DNA of 64,000 nt, taken from Arthrobacter sp. (lineage in GTDB: Bacteria > Actinomycetota > Actinomycetes > Actinomycetales > Micrococcaceae). The notes under the pieces were generated by a model. That model saw nothing but the letters and a program-made list of their open reading frames with translations, ran no database searches and was not told the origin of the DNA. Location of the stretch: positions 1-64,000 of the forward strand of contig NZ_JAPSHV010000001.1 in assembly GCF_031179385.1 (NCBI RefSeq), in the 5' to 3' direction. Below, one piece after another: positions 37,445 to 47,030 of the stretch. The position numbers and the translations under genes were made by a program. Position 1 is the first letter of the stretch; each line of letters starts with the position of its first letter.

Positions 37445-38229
37445 TCCACCTTCGAGGTCTCCAGCGGGCCGGAGGACGGGTAGTGCTGCTGACGGAAGGA
37501 ATCCCAGCTCTCCCAGGCCGAGTGCAGCGCGTGGGCTCCGAGGCCGTAAGTGGAAATCACGGCGAGACTGGATCGGCGTTCCAGCGACGGAGCGTCGGCC
37601 ACGATCACCAGACCCTCGCCGTGATCCGCGTAGCCGGACACGGTCAGCCCGAGCTGATGATCGGTACGGAACCAGACCGAACCGGTCAGCTCGTGGCTGT
37701 TGGGGAGGTTGAGGGAATAGGAGTCGCCGGGTTGCTGCAGCTGCTCTGCGTTCAACTTCTCGATGATCGACTCACCGTCAGCAGGTTCGCCCGAGAAGAA
37801 GGCGGTGCGTCGGGTGCCCGAGGGGTGGCGTTCCAGGGCGAACCGCAGTTGCTGCAGGAACGTGATCCAGCCCTCGGTGATCTCGTCGGGTTCGGCCTCG
37901 ACCCGTTCAATCGTGACCTCGACGCCGTCGCGCGCGGGTTTGATCCGGAAGGTGTCACCGCCGTCGACCGTCAGGGAAGTATGGTCCGGCCCCTCGACCA
38001 CCGACGGCGCAAAGTAGATGGATCGGATTTCCTCATCCAGGGTATCGGCGTCCCACCCGTGCCATTGGCGCAGGAGCCGCGGCTCGCGGAGCATGAGCCA
38101 GACCTGACGGCCGTCCGCATTGATGTGCACGCTGAGCGGGTTAGCCCCCGCCGCCGGGGCGCCGCTGCCCGGATGCTGTTCGGTGCTGGACTGGGTGAGG
38201 GAGCCTGCCGAGTCGCTCATGCGCGACAC
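37441..38229 (-). CDS. SRPBCC/START-like domain protein
   Basis: NADGRQVWLMLREPRLLRQWHGWDADTLDEEIRSIYF...WITFLQQLRFALE, AHSA1/SRPBCC-like. Confidence 0.65.
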   Translation of the reverse strand: MSRMSDSAGSLTQSSTEQHPGSGAPAAGANPLSVHINADGRQVWLMLREPRLLRQWHGWDADTLDEEIRSIYFAPSVVEGPDHTSLTVDGGDTFRIKPARDGVEVTIERVEAEPDEITEGWITFLQQLRFALERHPSGTRRTAFFSGEPADGESIIEKLNAEQLQQPGDSYSLNLPNSHELTGSVWFRTDHQLGLTVSGYADHGEGLVIVADAPSLERRSSLAVISTYGLGAHALHSAWESWDSFRQQHYPSSGPLETSKVD

Positions 38230-38261
38230 TCTACTCCCGCAGCATCACCCTCACCAGCGGT

Positions 38262-39110
38262 TCACAGCTTGGCGGCGAGGGCCCTGATCGAGAGCAGTTC
38301 GTGGGCGATGCGCCGGTCCAGCGCCTCAGCGCTCAACGTCTCAGATCCGCCGTGCGCCCGGAGGTACAGCAGCACCGATAGCCGCAGGCCTCGCCAGTCT
38401 TTCTCGGCCGCCGGATCATTCGCCGACCGCGCGATCTCCCGGTCGTACAGGTTCGGCTCGTTGAGCTGCCGCTGCCGCACCGCCGCCGCGAGCTTTGCCT
38501 TCAGCGGGTCGGTCTCTGCGTCGTCGGCGGTACGCAGTGCGGTGGAGTAGCCGGCGGCGCGGGAGGCATCGCCGTCGTTCTGGGTGAGGTGCGCTGCGAG
38601 CGCGAGGCAGCCTTCGATCAGGTTCCAGCGGCCGAAGTTGCCGTCGAACGGCTGGTCCGTCAGCACGTCGCAAACCTTCAGCGCGCTCACAGGATCCGAC
38701 AGGTCTACGTAGAGGGTCATCGCGAGGTCGCGGATGTCCTGCAGGTTGCTGCCGGATTTGAAGTTGACTCCGCGTGTCAGCCGTTCAGCGAGTTCCTGGA
38801 CACGCGGGCTCTCGGCATGGATCGCAGCAACATGGGCGACCAGTGCCTCCGGCGACCCCTCGTCCGTGACGATCTGCGCGAGTTCCTCGGGCGCCTCAAC
38901 CTGCACTGTGGAGCCCGTGGCTATCCGCACCTTCTCCCCGGATTCGAGGATGGCCACCACCACTGCCGGGACACCGAAATCATCAAGCTCGACGGCGGTG
39001 TCCACCACTTCGCTGGTGCGCTCGCCTCCCGGCAGCAGGAGCTTGCGGCCGGCGGTCACTGCCTCGGCGGCAAGCGGCTGAATCCGCGCGTCCACGTCGC
39101 TGTCGATCAT
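38262..39110 (-). CDS. Conserved hypothetical protein
   Basis: MIDSDVDARIQPLAAEAVTAGRKLLLPGGERTSEVVDTAVELDDFGVPAVVVAILESGEKV..., long ORF with consistent GC3; no family assigned. Confidence 0.7.
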   Translation of the reverse strand: MIDSDVDARIQPLAAEAVTAGRKLLLPGGERTSEVVDTAVELDDFGVPAVVVAILESGEKVRIATGSTVQVEAPEELAQIVTDEGSPEALVAHVAAIHAESPRVQELAERLTRGVNFKSGSNLQDIRDLAMTLYVDLSDPVSALKVCDVLTDQPFDGNFGRWNLIEGCLALAAHLTQNDGDASRAAGYSTALRTADDAETDPLKAKLAAAVRQRQLNEPNLYDREIARSANDPAAEKDWRGLRLSVLLYLRAHGGSETLSAEALDRRIAHELLSIRALAAKL

Positions 39111-39183
39111 CGGAAGGTCCCACCTCGCTGCACCTGTTGCTCCCGACCCCGAAAGGAGCCGGTCTCTAAAGAACGGTAACGCC

Positions 39184-39723
39184 TTAGCGGCCCCAACCGG
39201 CGTAGGCGAGCGCCTGACGCAGCAGGCTGTCGCGGCCACCGGAGAATTCCGCGCTCACCGTAGGGCTCAGAGCTTCTTCGGGTGTAAGCCAGGTGAGTTC
39301 GAGGGCGTCCTGCCGCGGGTTGCACTCCCCGGTGACGGGGATCAGATAGGCCAGCGCGACGGCGTGCTGGCGGTCATCGGTCAGGCCGGTTTCGGAGGGC
39401 GAGGGGAAGTACTCGGCAATGGTGAAGGGCACGGGACACGGGGGCAGCTGGGGCAGGGCGAAGGGCCCCAAGTCCTTCTCGAGGTGCCGGAGGAGGGCTG
39501 CCCGGATGGTCTCGCGGTACATCACGCGGCCGGAGACGAACGTGCGCACCATCTCGCCCTGCGCGCTGCCCTGGAGCAGCAGCCCCACCTCTGTGACGTA
39601 TCCGAGCGCATCGCACCGCACCGGGATGGCCTCGACATAGACCATCGGCAGTCGGCGGCGTGCCTCGTAGAGGTCGTCCTCGTTGAGCCAGCCGGGGTTA
39701 GGGTCTGGTGTGCGCAGGTTCAT
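39184..39723 (-). CDS. NUDIX hydrolase-like protein (DUF4916-type)
   Basis: MNLRTPDPNPGWLNEDDLYEARRRLPMVYVEAIPVRCDALGYVTEVGLLLQG...HAVALAYLIPVTGECNPRQDALELTWLTPEE. Confidence 0.78.
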   Translation of the reverse strand: MNLRTPDPNPGWLNEDDLYEARRRLPMVYVEAIPVRCDALGYVTEVGLLLQGSAQGEMVRTFVSGRVMYRETIRAALLRHLEKDLGPFALPQLPPCPVPFTIAEYFPSPSETGLTDDRQHAVALAYLIPVTGECNPRQDALELTWLTPEEALSPTVSAEFSGGRDSLLRQALAYAGWGR

Positions 39724-39850
39724 ACCTTCTGTTTTATAGCAGACCTGGCGCTTCTCGACCCTGACTCGCTGCACTTCGGCCATTGGCTGAATCAGGATTT
39801 CACTGTTCAGGGGGACTTTTCCGACCTGCACGCTCCAGTACCCTGAACGC

Positions 39851-40441
39851 ATGGCCGCCGAACTGCCCGAACTCCTGCTGTCCGACCCGCAACAGTGGCG
39901 GGACTGGCTGGAAGAAAACCACGCGTCGTCGCCTGGGGTTTGGCTTGTCCTCCACAAGAAGGGCGGAAGTGTGACCACCCTGACCTGGGCCACCGCACTG
40001 GATGAGGCGCTGTGCTTCGGGTGGATTGACGGACAGGCCAAAAAGCGGGACGACGAGAGCAGCCTCCAGCGCTTCACCCCCCGCGGCCCGCGCAGCATGT
40101 GGTCACTTCGCAATGTGGGACACATCGAGCGGCTGGAAACAGAGGGCAAGATGCGCGACGCCGGTCGTGCCGCCGTCGAGAGCGCCAAGGCGGACGGGCG
40201 GTGGGAGCGGGCCTATGCCGGCCCGGCGACCGCCGTCGTGCCGGATGACCTTGCAGCGGCGATAGCTGCGGACCCGGATGCGCAGGCAATGTTCGACGTG
40301 CTCACGTCACAGAACCGGTTCGCGCTCATTTTCCGGCTTGGACAGCTCAAGACCGTCGCCGGGCGGGAGCGAAGGATCGCTGCGTTCGTCGAGATGCTGG
40401 CGAGGCATGAGGCACCCTATCCGCAGAAGCGGAAGCCCTGA
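39851..40441 (+). CDS. YdeI/OmpD-associated family protein
   Basis: QQWRDWLEENHASSPGVWLVLHKKGGSVTTLTWATALDEALCFGWIDGQAKKRDDESSLQRFTPRGPRSMWSLRNVGHIERL. Confidence 0.9.
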   Translation: MAAELPELLLSDPQQWRDWLEENHASSPGVWLVLHKKGGSVTTLTWATALDEALCFGWIDGQAKKRDDESSLQRFTPRGPRSMWSLRNVGHIERLETEGKMRDAGRAAVESAKADGRWERAYAGPATAVVPDDLAAAIAADPDAQAMFDVLTSQNRFALIFRLGQLKTVAGRERRIAAFVEMLARHEAPYPQKRKP

Positions 40442-40488
40442 CTCAGGGGGCGGTCCTCCCGGCAGGGACGGGGTCCAGATCCTACTTC

Positions 40489-40728
40489 TCAGACCGCGCG
40501 CAGCAGCCGTGGACGCTTGCCCGCGATCGCGCTGCTGGCGCGCCGGTTCAATTCCTGAGCGAGTTCTTCCTTCCGGAATTCGGTCTCCATCTCGGGAAAC
40601 CCCTGTGCGTACTCGGCGTCCAACTCGCGATGGACCTTGCTGTTGAGTACGTGGAGTGCGCAGTCGTCCAGCAGTCGCAGGTCTTCCGGGAACGGTTCAG
40701 TGGGATCGATTTTGCTGTTGTAGCTCAT
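40489..40728 (-). CDS. Small hypothetical protein
   Basis: 79-aa ORF MSYNSKIDPTEPFPEDLRLLDDCALHVLNSKVHRELDAEYAQGFPEMETEFRKEELAQELNRRASSAIAGKRPRLLRAV with plausible RBS (AGGACAAGAGCC) upstream. Confidence 0.6.
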   Translation of the reverse strand: MSYNSKIDPTEPFPEDLRLLDDCALHVLNSKVHRELDAEYAQGFPEMETEFRKEELAQELNRRASSAIAGKRPRLLRAV

Positions 40729-41189
40729 GGCTCTTGTCCTAAACGATTGTCCGGACGTCCATAGCCTGTTTTCTTGACGGGACGTCTCTTGTGTCCGTGT
40801 GGGGTCACCAATAAGCCGCTGACAGGCGGGAGGTGACGCTGGAGCTTGATAGGGCGCACCTGGAAGTGCGCAGTAACTGGTCCCTGCGGGGGATAACGCG
40901 ATCGCGTGGCAGTGGACCCTGCTGGCTGAAGATCCGCTGGAGGTATCTAATCTGGACCGGCACGAGGCCTAAGAGCTGGCTCGTTGAACGGTCAAACAGT
41001 AGTGCTGATAACGCCGTACTGAGGAGTAACTGGTACCCCTCTCTGCTCACCGTACCGTAAAGGTGCCGAATTGGAACATCCCAGGGTGACGGTGCACGGG
41101 CTTCGGGGACTCTCGCGGGGCTGGATGCCGCGGGCCTGGGGCGCGTCGATGGGCTGGTCGGTCAGGACCCACCCGACTGAAGCCGGGCC

Positions 41190-41906
41190 TTAGTCCCGTG
41201 CGGGCAGCACGCACAGCTCGTTGCCCGACGGGTCGGCGTAGATGCGCCACGGCAGATCTCCCCAGTCCGGGTGAAGCTCACGGCCGCCGCGCTCCGCGAT
41301 GCCTGCTGCTACTTCGTCGGGGTCTTCTCCGGCCTCGAGGCGAATGTCGAGATGCAACCGGTTCTTCAGTTCGCCTTTCGGCGCCGGCTCGGGGCACAGC
41401 TCGAGCACAGGGCCTCGCAGCGAAGGGTGGCGGAGGGAGGGGTAAGCCCCGGCCACAGGGATCCATCCGGTCAACCAGGACCAGAATCCGGCGTCGCGCT
41501 CCGGGTCGGCTGAGTCCAGGGGCAGCGCAGCGATCGGCCCGCTGTTGGCGTACGCCGCCCGCTGCTCCATCACGCAGCAGGGGTTGCCCTCTGGATCGGA
41601 TAGGACCACCCAGGGCACGTCACCTTGCCCGACATCGAGTGGATCGGCGCCCAATCGGAGCAACCGGTCCACCACCTCGGCCTGATGGGCGCCGCCCTCA
41701 AGGTCGAGATGGAGCCGGGGTTGGCGCGCTGGGGGTTCGGGAACTCGTGGGAAACAAAGGTCGAGTACGGGCCCGCCTGCGAGGGCAAGGCGGGTTTCAA
41801 AGATGTCGTCCTCGTCCGTTAGGCGCTCTCCACCGACCGCCGCCTCCCAGAATCGACCCAGCCGCTGCGGTTCAACTGCGTCGATGACGAGGTTTTCCAG
41901 ATACAT
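41190..41906 (-). CDS. Two-domain VOC (glyoxalase-like) protein
   Basis: MYLENLVIDAVEPQRLGRFWEAAVGG..., two repeats with RLHLDLE / RLHLDIR and DPEGNPCCVM / DPSGNELCVL. Confidence 0.9.
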   Translation of the reverse strand: MYLENLVIDAVEPQRLGRFWEAAVGGERLTDEDDIFETRLALAGGPVLDLCFPRVPEPPARQPRLHLDLEGGAHQAEVVDRLLRLGADPLDVGQGDVPWVVLSDPEGNPCCVMEQRAAYANSGPIAALPLDSADPERDAGFWSWLTGWIPVAGAYPSLRHPSLRGPVLELCPEPAPKGELKNRLHLDIRLEAGEDPDEVAAGIAERGGRELHPDWGDLPWRIYADPSGNELCVLPARD

Positions 41907-41958
41907 GGCTCACACCCTAGGCCAGTCCGGCCGAGTGTGCCCACGGATCCGGGTGTAT

Positions 41959-42261
41959 TCAGCTCTCGCAGTCGGCGCAGAACTTGGCGCCGTTATCTTC
42001 TCTTGCAAGCTGGCTGCGGTGCCGTACCAGGAAACAAGACATGCAGGTGAATTCGTCCGCCTGTGCGGGAACAACGTGGATCTGTAGTTCCTCGTCGAGC
42101 ATTGCGCCGGGCAGGTCGAAACCTTCTGCGGTATCGGCTTCATCGACGTCGATGACGGCTGTCTTTGCAGCTGAGCTACGCTCGGCTTTCAGCGCCTCGA
42201 GCGACTCGTTCGCCGGTTGATCTTCCTCGCGGACGCGGGGGGCGTCGTAGTCAGTAGCCAT
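41959..42261 (-). CDS. DUF4193 family protein
   Basis: MATDYDAPRVREEDQPANESLEALKAERSSAAKTAVIDVDEADTAEGFDLPGAMLDEELQIHVVPAQADEFTCMSCFLVRHRSQLAREDNGAKFCADCES. Confidence 0.92.
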   Translation of the reverse strand: MATDYDAPRVREEDQPANESLEALKAERSSAAKTAVIDVDEADTAEGFDLPGAMLDEELQIHVVPAQADEFTCMSCFLVRHRSQLAREDNGAKFCADCES

Positions 42262-42351
42262 GTGGGGTGCTGCTCCTCCTTGTTGATGTGCTGAAACATC
42301 GTACAGGTCAGGGGCCCGCAGCGCATTGTCGCCTCTGATGAAGTTGCTCAC

Positions 42352-43011
42352 TCACCTTTTGCGGATGAAGTACTCGGCCACCGCCAGGTTGATGGCCCAG
42401 GCGCCTCCCATCAGGACTGCCCGGGTAGTCACATCGGGCGGGCTCGAGAGGACTTCCGGCACGATGAGGATGAGTGCCTGGGTTCCCGCGCCGAGCGCGA
42501 TCGCGTAGGCGCGGGTCATCCACGCCCCGTGCCCCGCGAAGTCGCGCCGTATGACCGCGCGGATGCCAAGGACAATGCTCGCCGTCATGGCAATTCCGAA
42601 GATGAGGCGTAAAACCAGCAGGAGCAGTCCGTCGCTGGGCGGCAGAGCGTAGAAGAGCGCCATCCACAGGCCGGAAAGCGCACTGAGCAGACCTGCAGGG
42701 ATGAGGATCCGCCCGGCGATCCTGTGCCACTGTCGCCTGCCCCTCCGAAGGGAGGGGGCGAACTGGAATGCGCCGAGGAGCGAATAGACCACGACGGCGA
42801 CGATGTGGATGACCACGGGAACGGGGGAATCGAAAAAGCGGGCGTTGCGGTCCGTGATCGGTGCGCCTCCCGTCAGTTCGCCAAGACGGACTGCTCCGGC
42901 GAGTACGGGAATCAGGCTCAAAAGGATCAATCCGGCGGGCACGAGCCACTCCCGTCTCCGCCTTGCCGCAGGGCGGATTGCCGGGTGTACACCTTCGCTG
43001 ACCGTTGCCAT
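42352..43011 (-). CDS. DUF2306-like membrane protein
   Basis: Multiple TM; FQFAPSLRRGRRQWHRIAGRILIPAGLLSALSGLWMAL...FAGHGAWMTRAYAIALGAGTQ. Confidence 0.8.
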   Translation of the reverse strand: MATVSEGVHPAIRPAARRRREWLVPAGLILLSLIPVLAGAVRLGELTGGAPITDRNARFFDSPVPVVIHIVAVVVYSLLGAFQFAPSLRRGRRQWHRIAGRILIPAGLLSALSGLWMALFYALPPSDGLLLLVLRLIFGIAMTASIVLGIRAVIRRDFAGHGAWMTRAYAIALGAGTQALILIVPEVLSSPPDVTTRAVLMGGAWAINLAVAEYFIRKR

Positions 43012-43046
43012 AGTTTGTCCTTCGGAGATGATGTAATCCGATAAAG

Positions 43047-43097
43047 GTGTATTGCGTACACCCGAGATCCCCTTGACTGTAGGTGTACGCCGTACAC
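43047..43097. promoter_or_regulatory. Two 15-bp palindromic operator candidates between divergent membrane protein and TetR genes
   Basis: GTGTATTGCGTACAC (43047-43061) and GTGTACGCCGTACAC (43083-43097), 36 bp centre-to-centre. Confidence 0.85.
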
Positions 43098-43131
43098 TAG
43101 TCAATAGGCGTCCTGAGAGAGCGGAGAAACG

Positions 43132-43854
43132 ATGAGCGGGGAGAAATCGCAGCCCTCGCGGCTGCGGCTCAATCGTGAACGCGTTCTCCGGTCCGCAGTC
43201 GGGCTCGCTGACTCGTCCGGTGTGGAGTCACTGAGCATGCGGAAGCTGGCTGCTGAACTTTGCGTCGTGCCCATGGCCCTCTACAAGCACGTTGCCAACA
43301 AAGAAGAACTCCTCGATGGCATGGTGGACATCCTCATCGGCGAGATAGACCCGCCGCTCATCGGAGCGGAATGGAAAGACGCCGTTCGCCACCGCATTCT
43401 CTCGGCCAGGCGGATGCTTCAACGGCATCAATGGGCGCGTCGGGTGTTCGAAACCCGTACCACCAAGACACCGGGCGTCCTCGCCTACATGGATTCCTTC
43501 ATCGGCATCTTCATCAGCGCCGGTTTCACGGTGGACCTCACCCACCACGTAATGCACGCGATCGGAAGCCGTATGTGGGGGTTCACCCAGGAACTATTCG
43601 AAGAACCCCCCGGCCATCCGGAGGAAGCCCCCGGAGAGATGGGCGAGGCGGAGTTGGCGATGCTCCAGGAGATGGCAAGGCGCTATCCCAACATCATGCG
43701 TGTCGCTACAGCTTCAGCTCACGAGCAGGACTCAGTGGTCGGAACCGGTTGTGATGACCAGTTTGAATTCGAGTTCGCTCTTGATCTGCTGTTGGACGGT
43801 ATCGAAAGGCTGCATGCCCGGGGCTGGTCATCGCGTCCGGCGGCCCCGCGCTGA
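43132..43854 (+). CDS. TetR/AcrR family regulator with TetR_C-type C-terminal domain
   Basis: LNRERVLRSAVGLADSSGVESLSMRKLAAELCVVPMALYKHVANKEELLDGMVDILIGEI. Confidence 0.93.
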   Translation: MSGEKSQPSRLRLNRERVLRSAVGLADSSGVESLSMRKLAAELCVVPMALYKHVANKEELLDGMVDILIGEIDPPLIGAEWKDAVRHRILSARRMLQRHQWARRVFETRTTKTPGVLAYMDSFIGIFISAGFTVDLTHHVMHAIGSRMWGFTQELFEEPPGHPEEAPGEMGEAELAMLQEMARRYPNIMRVATASAHEQDSVVGTGCDDQFEFEFALDLLLDGIERLHARGWSSRPAAPR

Positions 43855-43873
43855 GCCGGGCGGAGGAGGACGG

Positions 43874-44216
43874 TCAGCTGGCGGGGTCGTACTGGAACGC
43901 TCGAACCTCCTGCGCGCAACGGCAGGCAACCGCAATCTTCGCGGCCCATTCCAGCGCTTCCTCCCGGGTCGGCACTTCCAGCACGGTGTACCCGCCTTCG
44001 AGATGCTTCGTCTCTGGGTAGGTAGCCTCAATCACGGTCCCCGTGCCGTCCACCATCACAGGCGGCACGCTCTCATCGATGCCGCCGCCAAAAACCCAGA
44101 CGCCGGCATCTTTGGCCTCCTGCACGACGGCGTGCGCCGCGTCCGAAACGGACTGCAGGTCCTCTTGAGGAAATCTCATGGCGCTGCTCGGGAACGAGAT
44201 CAGATACTTTGTCACG
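43874..44216 (-). CDS. YCII-related domain protein
   Basis: VTKYLISFPSSAM...AGVWVFGGGIDESVPPVMVDGTGTVIEATYPETKHLEGGYTVLEVPTREEALEWAAKIAVACRCAQEVRAFQ. Confidence 0.85.
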
Positions 44217-44415
44217 TCTACTCCTTTGTCGTCATACCGGGACCGACTGTAGCCCTGCAGACCCAGGCCCGCCAGAGATTCGAAACGCTGATTCCGGCAC
44301 AGCCGTCCATGACGACGGGTTGTCAGTCGCCATATACTCCGAACATGCCAATCAAGTACCTTGACCGAAGCGTTCACGCCGAGCAACCCGTTCCCGAGCA
44401 CGCCGGGAGCGACCA

Positions 44416-45432
44416 GTGAGCGGCGGTCTCGTCGCCCTGCTGGACGACGTTGCAGCCCTGGCACGCATAGCGGCCGCATCGGTCGACGACGTCGCTGCCG
44501 GAGCAGCGAGGGCCGGGGTCAAGGCCGCCGGCGTCGTGATCGACGATGCCGCCGTGACTCCGCAGTACGTATCCGGCGCGGACCCGTCCCGTGAACTACC
44601 GATGATCAAGAGGATCTTCTGGGGCTCGCTGCGAAACAAACTGTTGGTCATCCTGCCGGCACTGCTGCTCATCAGCGCCTTTATCCCATGGATAATCCCC
44701 TTCATCCTCATGCTGGGCGGCACCTATCTCTGTTACGAAGGCGCCGAGAAGGTCTGGCACAAGCTGCGCGGCCACCACGACGACGAAAAGGCGCCGGCCG
44801 TCGAACGGGGGCCGGACGCCGAGGCCAAGGTCATCAAGGGTGCCATCACCACCGACTTCATCCTGTCCTGCGAAATCATGGTCATTTCGATGAACGAGGT
44901 GGCCGCTGAGTCGATCTGGTCCCGGGCGCTCATCCTTGTCGTCGTCGCCGTTGCCATCACCGTCCTCGTGTACGGAGCTGTTGGCCTCATTGTGAAGATG
45001 GACGACATCGGCCTGCACCTGACCACCAAGGACTCCGCGGGCTCCAAGCGCTTCGGCGAGTTGCTGGTGAAGGGGATGCCGGGTGTGCTGGCCGCGATCA
45101 CCTTCGTGGGAACGATCGCCATGCTCTGGGTTGGCGGACACATCATGGTGCAGGGTGCTCATGACCTGGGCTGGCACCTGCCGTATGACCTGATCCATGG
45201 CCTCGAGGAGCCGTTCGCCGGGATCGCCGTGGTGGGCGGCTTGCTGGCCTGGCTCGTCAACACGCTGTGCTCAGCCATCGTCGGACTCGCCTGGGGTCTC
45301 CTGGTCATGGCGATCGTGCATCCGCTGCTCAAAGCGTTGCCGTTCGGGAAGAAGAAGGGCGGGCACACGGAGGGCGACGTCCGCGCCGCAATCGCCGGCC
45401 ACCGGTCAAAACATCACGAAGAGAAAAGTTAA
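44416..45432 (+). CDS. DUF808 (YedI-like) membrane protein
   Basis: SGGLVALLDDVAALARIAAASVDDVAAGAARAGVKAAGVVIDDAAVTPQYVSGADPSRELPMIKRIFWGSLRNKLLVILPALLLI. Confidence 0.92.
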   Translation: MSGGLVALLDDVAALARIAAASVDDVAAGAARAGVKAAGVVIDDAAVTPQYVSGADPSRELPMIKRIFWGSLRNKLLVILPALLLISAFIPWIIPFILMLGGTYLCYEGAEKVWHKLRGHHDDEKAPAVERGPDAEAKVIKGAITTDFILSCEIMVISMNEVAAESIWSRALILVVVAVAITVLVYGAVGLIVKMDDIGLHLTTKDSAGSKRFGELLVKGMPGVLAAITFVGTIAMLWVGGHIMVQGAHDLGWHLPYDLIHGLEEPFAGIAVVGGLLAWLVNTLCSAIVGLAWGLLVMAIVHPLLKALPFGKKKGGHTEGDVRAAIAGHRSKHHEEKS

Positions 45433-45495
45433 CACCCCCCAAGTCCGGGCCCGCAACTGCTCGCGGTGATGCCCCTCTTCGCTGCACAATTAAAC

Positions 45496-45801
45496 ATGGC
45501 AGTCAGGGGGACCCGGACGACGGGCAAATGGATTGGCCGCATGGCCCTGATTCTGCTTGTGATCAACGCTCTCGCTACGTCGGCCGTCTTCTTTCTGGTC
45601 GAAGACGGCGTCGATACCGGGTTTGGGGTCCTCTTCTTCGTCCTCTACGTCACACTTCCCCTGGCTGCAGTGTCACTCATCCTCAGCGTGCTGGGAGTCT
45701 TCCGCCAGAGCGGCTTGGTGCCCTCGGTGATCACCATGGGTCTGATCGCCGCGGGGCTGGCCTTCGGCGTGTACGGATTCGTCGGCACCCAGCTCTTCTG
45801 A
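45496..45801 (+). CDS. Small hydrophobic membrane protein
   Basis: MAVRGTRTTGKWIGRMALILLVINALATSAVFFLVEDGVDTGFGVLFFVLYVTLPLAAVSLILSVLGVF... Confidence 0.65.
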   Translation: MAVRGTRTTGKWIGRMALILLVINALATSAVFFLVEDGVDTGFGVLFFVLYVTLPLAAVSLILSVLGVFRQSGLVPSVITMGLIAAGLAFGVYGFVGTQLF

Positions 45802-45846
45802 GCTGCGGGAAAAAGAACCTTAGCTGCGGGAAAGGAACGCGGAACC

Positions 45847-46710
45847 TCAGCGAATCGCGGCGTACCAGATCAGCAGCATCGTCACCAAGAACCCTGTCAC
45901 GTAGTTGAGCCAGAGAAACCGTTCCCACCCGCGGTGGGCGAGTTCGGCGTCGTCGTCATCCAGGGACGCAAACGGAACAATGTTGATCACGTACGGCAGC
46001 ACCAGGAACGAGGCGAGCGGTCCCGGCCACGGGGTGAAGAGCATGAGCGCCCCTCCCACCAGATAGGCGGCAATCGCGAACCTGACGGTCGCGCGCCCTC
46101 CGGTGACGGTGGCAATCGAAGCGATGCCGCCGGCGCGATCCGCGACGACATCCTGCACGGCACCAAACGCCTGACTGGCGACGCCCCAGAGGAAGAACGA
46201 GCCGATCAGCGCCCACAAGGCAGGCGTGAATTCTGCCTGCGCCAGGACCAGTCCGTATACCGCCGGGCTGACGAAGTGCGTGCTCGACGTGATGGAGTCA
46301 AGGAACGGGCGTTCCTTGAAGCGGAGCCCGGGCGCGCTGTAGGCGATGACCGCGAAGACGCTGACGGCAAGCACCAGCCAGGACAAGGGTCCGCCGAGCA
46401 GCACGAGGATCGCGAGGAACGGGACGTTGGTGGCGATCGCTGCGCGGAGCGTGATGGTGTGCATGGTCCTGTCAAGGACAGCACCCTCGACGCCCCCCTT
46501 GCGCGGGTTCCGCAGGTCCGACTCGTAGTCGAACACATCGTTGATTCCATACATCGCCAGGTTGTACGGGATCAGGAAGTACACGGTGCCGATGATCCAG
46601 GCGAGGTCGATCTGCCCGGCGGTGAGCAGGTATGCCGCCGCGAACGGGAATGCGGTGTTCACCCAGGACAGCGGGCGCGAGGACACCAGGAGGGTTTTGA
46701 TGGTCTTCAC
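45847..46710 (-). CDS. crtEb: UbiA-type prenyltransferase, lycopene elongase
   Basis: VKTIKTLLVSSRPLSWVNTAFPFAAAYLL...YNLAMYGINDVFDYESDLRNPRKGG; last gene of carotenoid operon. Confidence 0.9.
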   Translation of the reverse strand: MKTIKTLLVSSRPLSWVNTAFPFAAAYLLTAGQIDLAWIIGTVYFLIPYNLAMYGINDVFDYESDLRNPRKGGVEGAVLDRTMHTITLRAAIATNVPFLAILVLLGGPLSWLVLAVSVFAVIAYSAPGLRFKERPFLDSITSSTHFVSPAVYGLVLAQAEFTPALWALIGSFFLWGVASQAFGAVQDVVADRAGGIASIATVTGGRATVRFAIAAYLVGGALMLFTPWPGPLASFLVLPYVINIVPFASLDDDDAELAHRGWERFLWLNYVTGFLVTMLLIWYAAIR

Positions 46711-47030
46711 AGCTGCCGTTTCCGTTTGCGCTCGCCAAGAATTGTCCACAGCGCGGGGAGGAGAAGGACCGCCGCCACGGGGTAGGCGAAGTCCTCCAGC
46801 GGGGCCAACCCGATGAAGACCCCCGAGATCAGCTCCGGCGCGTAGCTGAAGAGCCCCACCGCTATCATCAGGCTGTCGAAAACAGCGGTCAGGACAAGAA
46901 CGACGACGGCGGCGCCGCCCGCCGCTGCCAGCGCTACCGTACGACGGCGTCCCTTGAGCAGGAGAGCGCCGGCGGCTCCGACCATGAAGGCGGGGAGGAG
47001 GAAGACTGCGTTGAGTGTCCAGTACGTCAT
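46707..47030 (-). CDS. crtYf: Heterodimeric C50 carotenoid epsilon-cyclase subunit (lycopene cyclase domain)
   Basis: MTYWTLNAVFLLPAFMVGAAGALLLKGRRR...MIAVGLFSYAPELISGVFIGLAPLEDFAYPVAAVLLLPALW. Confidence 0.9.
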   Translation of the reverse strand: MTYWTLNAVFLLPAFMVGAAGALLLKGRRRTVALAAAGGAAVVVLVLTAVFDSLMIAVGLFSYAPELISGVFIGLAPLEDFAYPVAAVLLLPALWTILGERKRKRQL

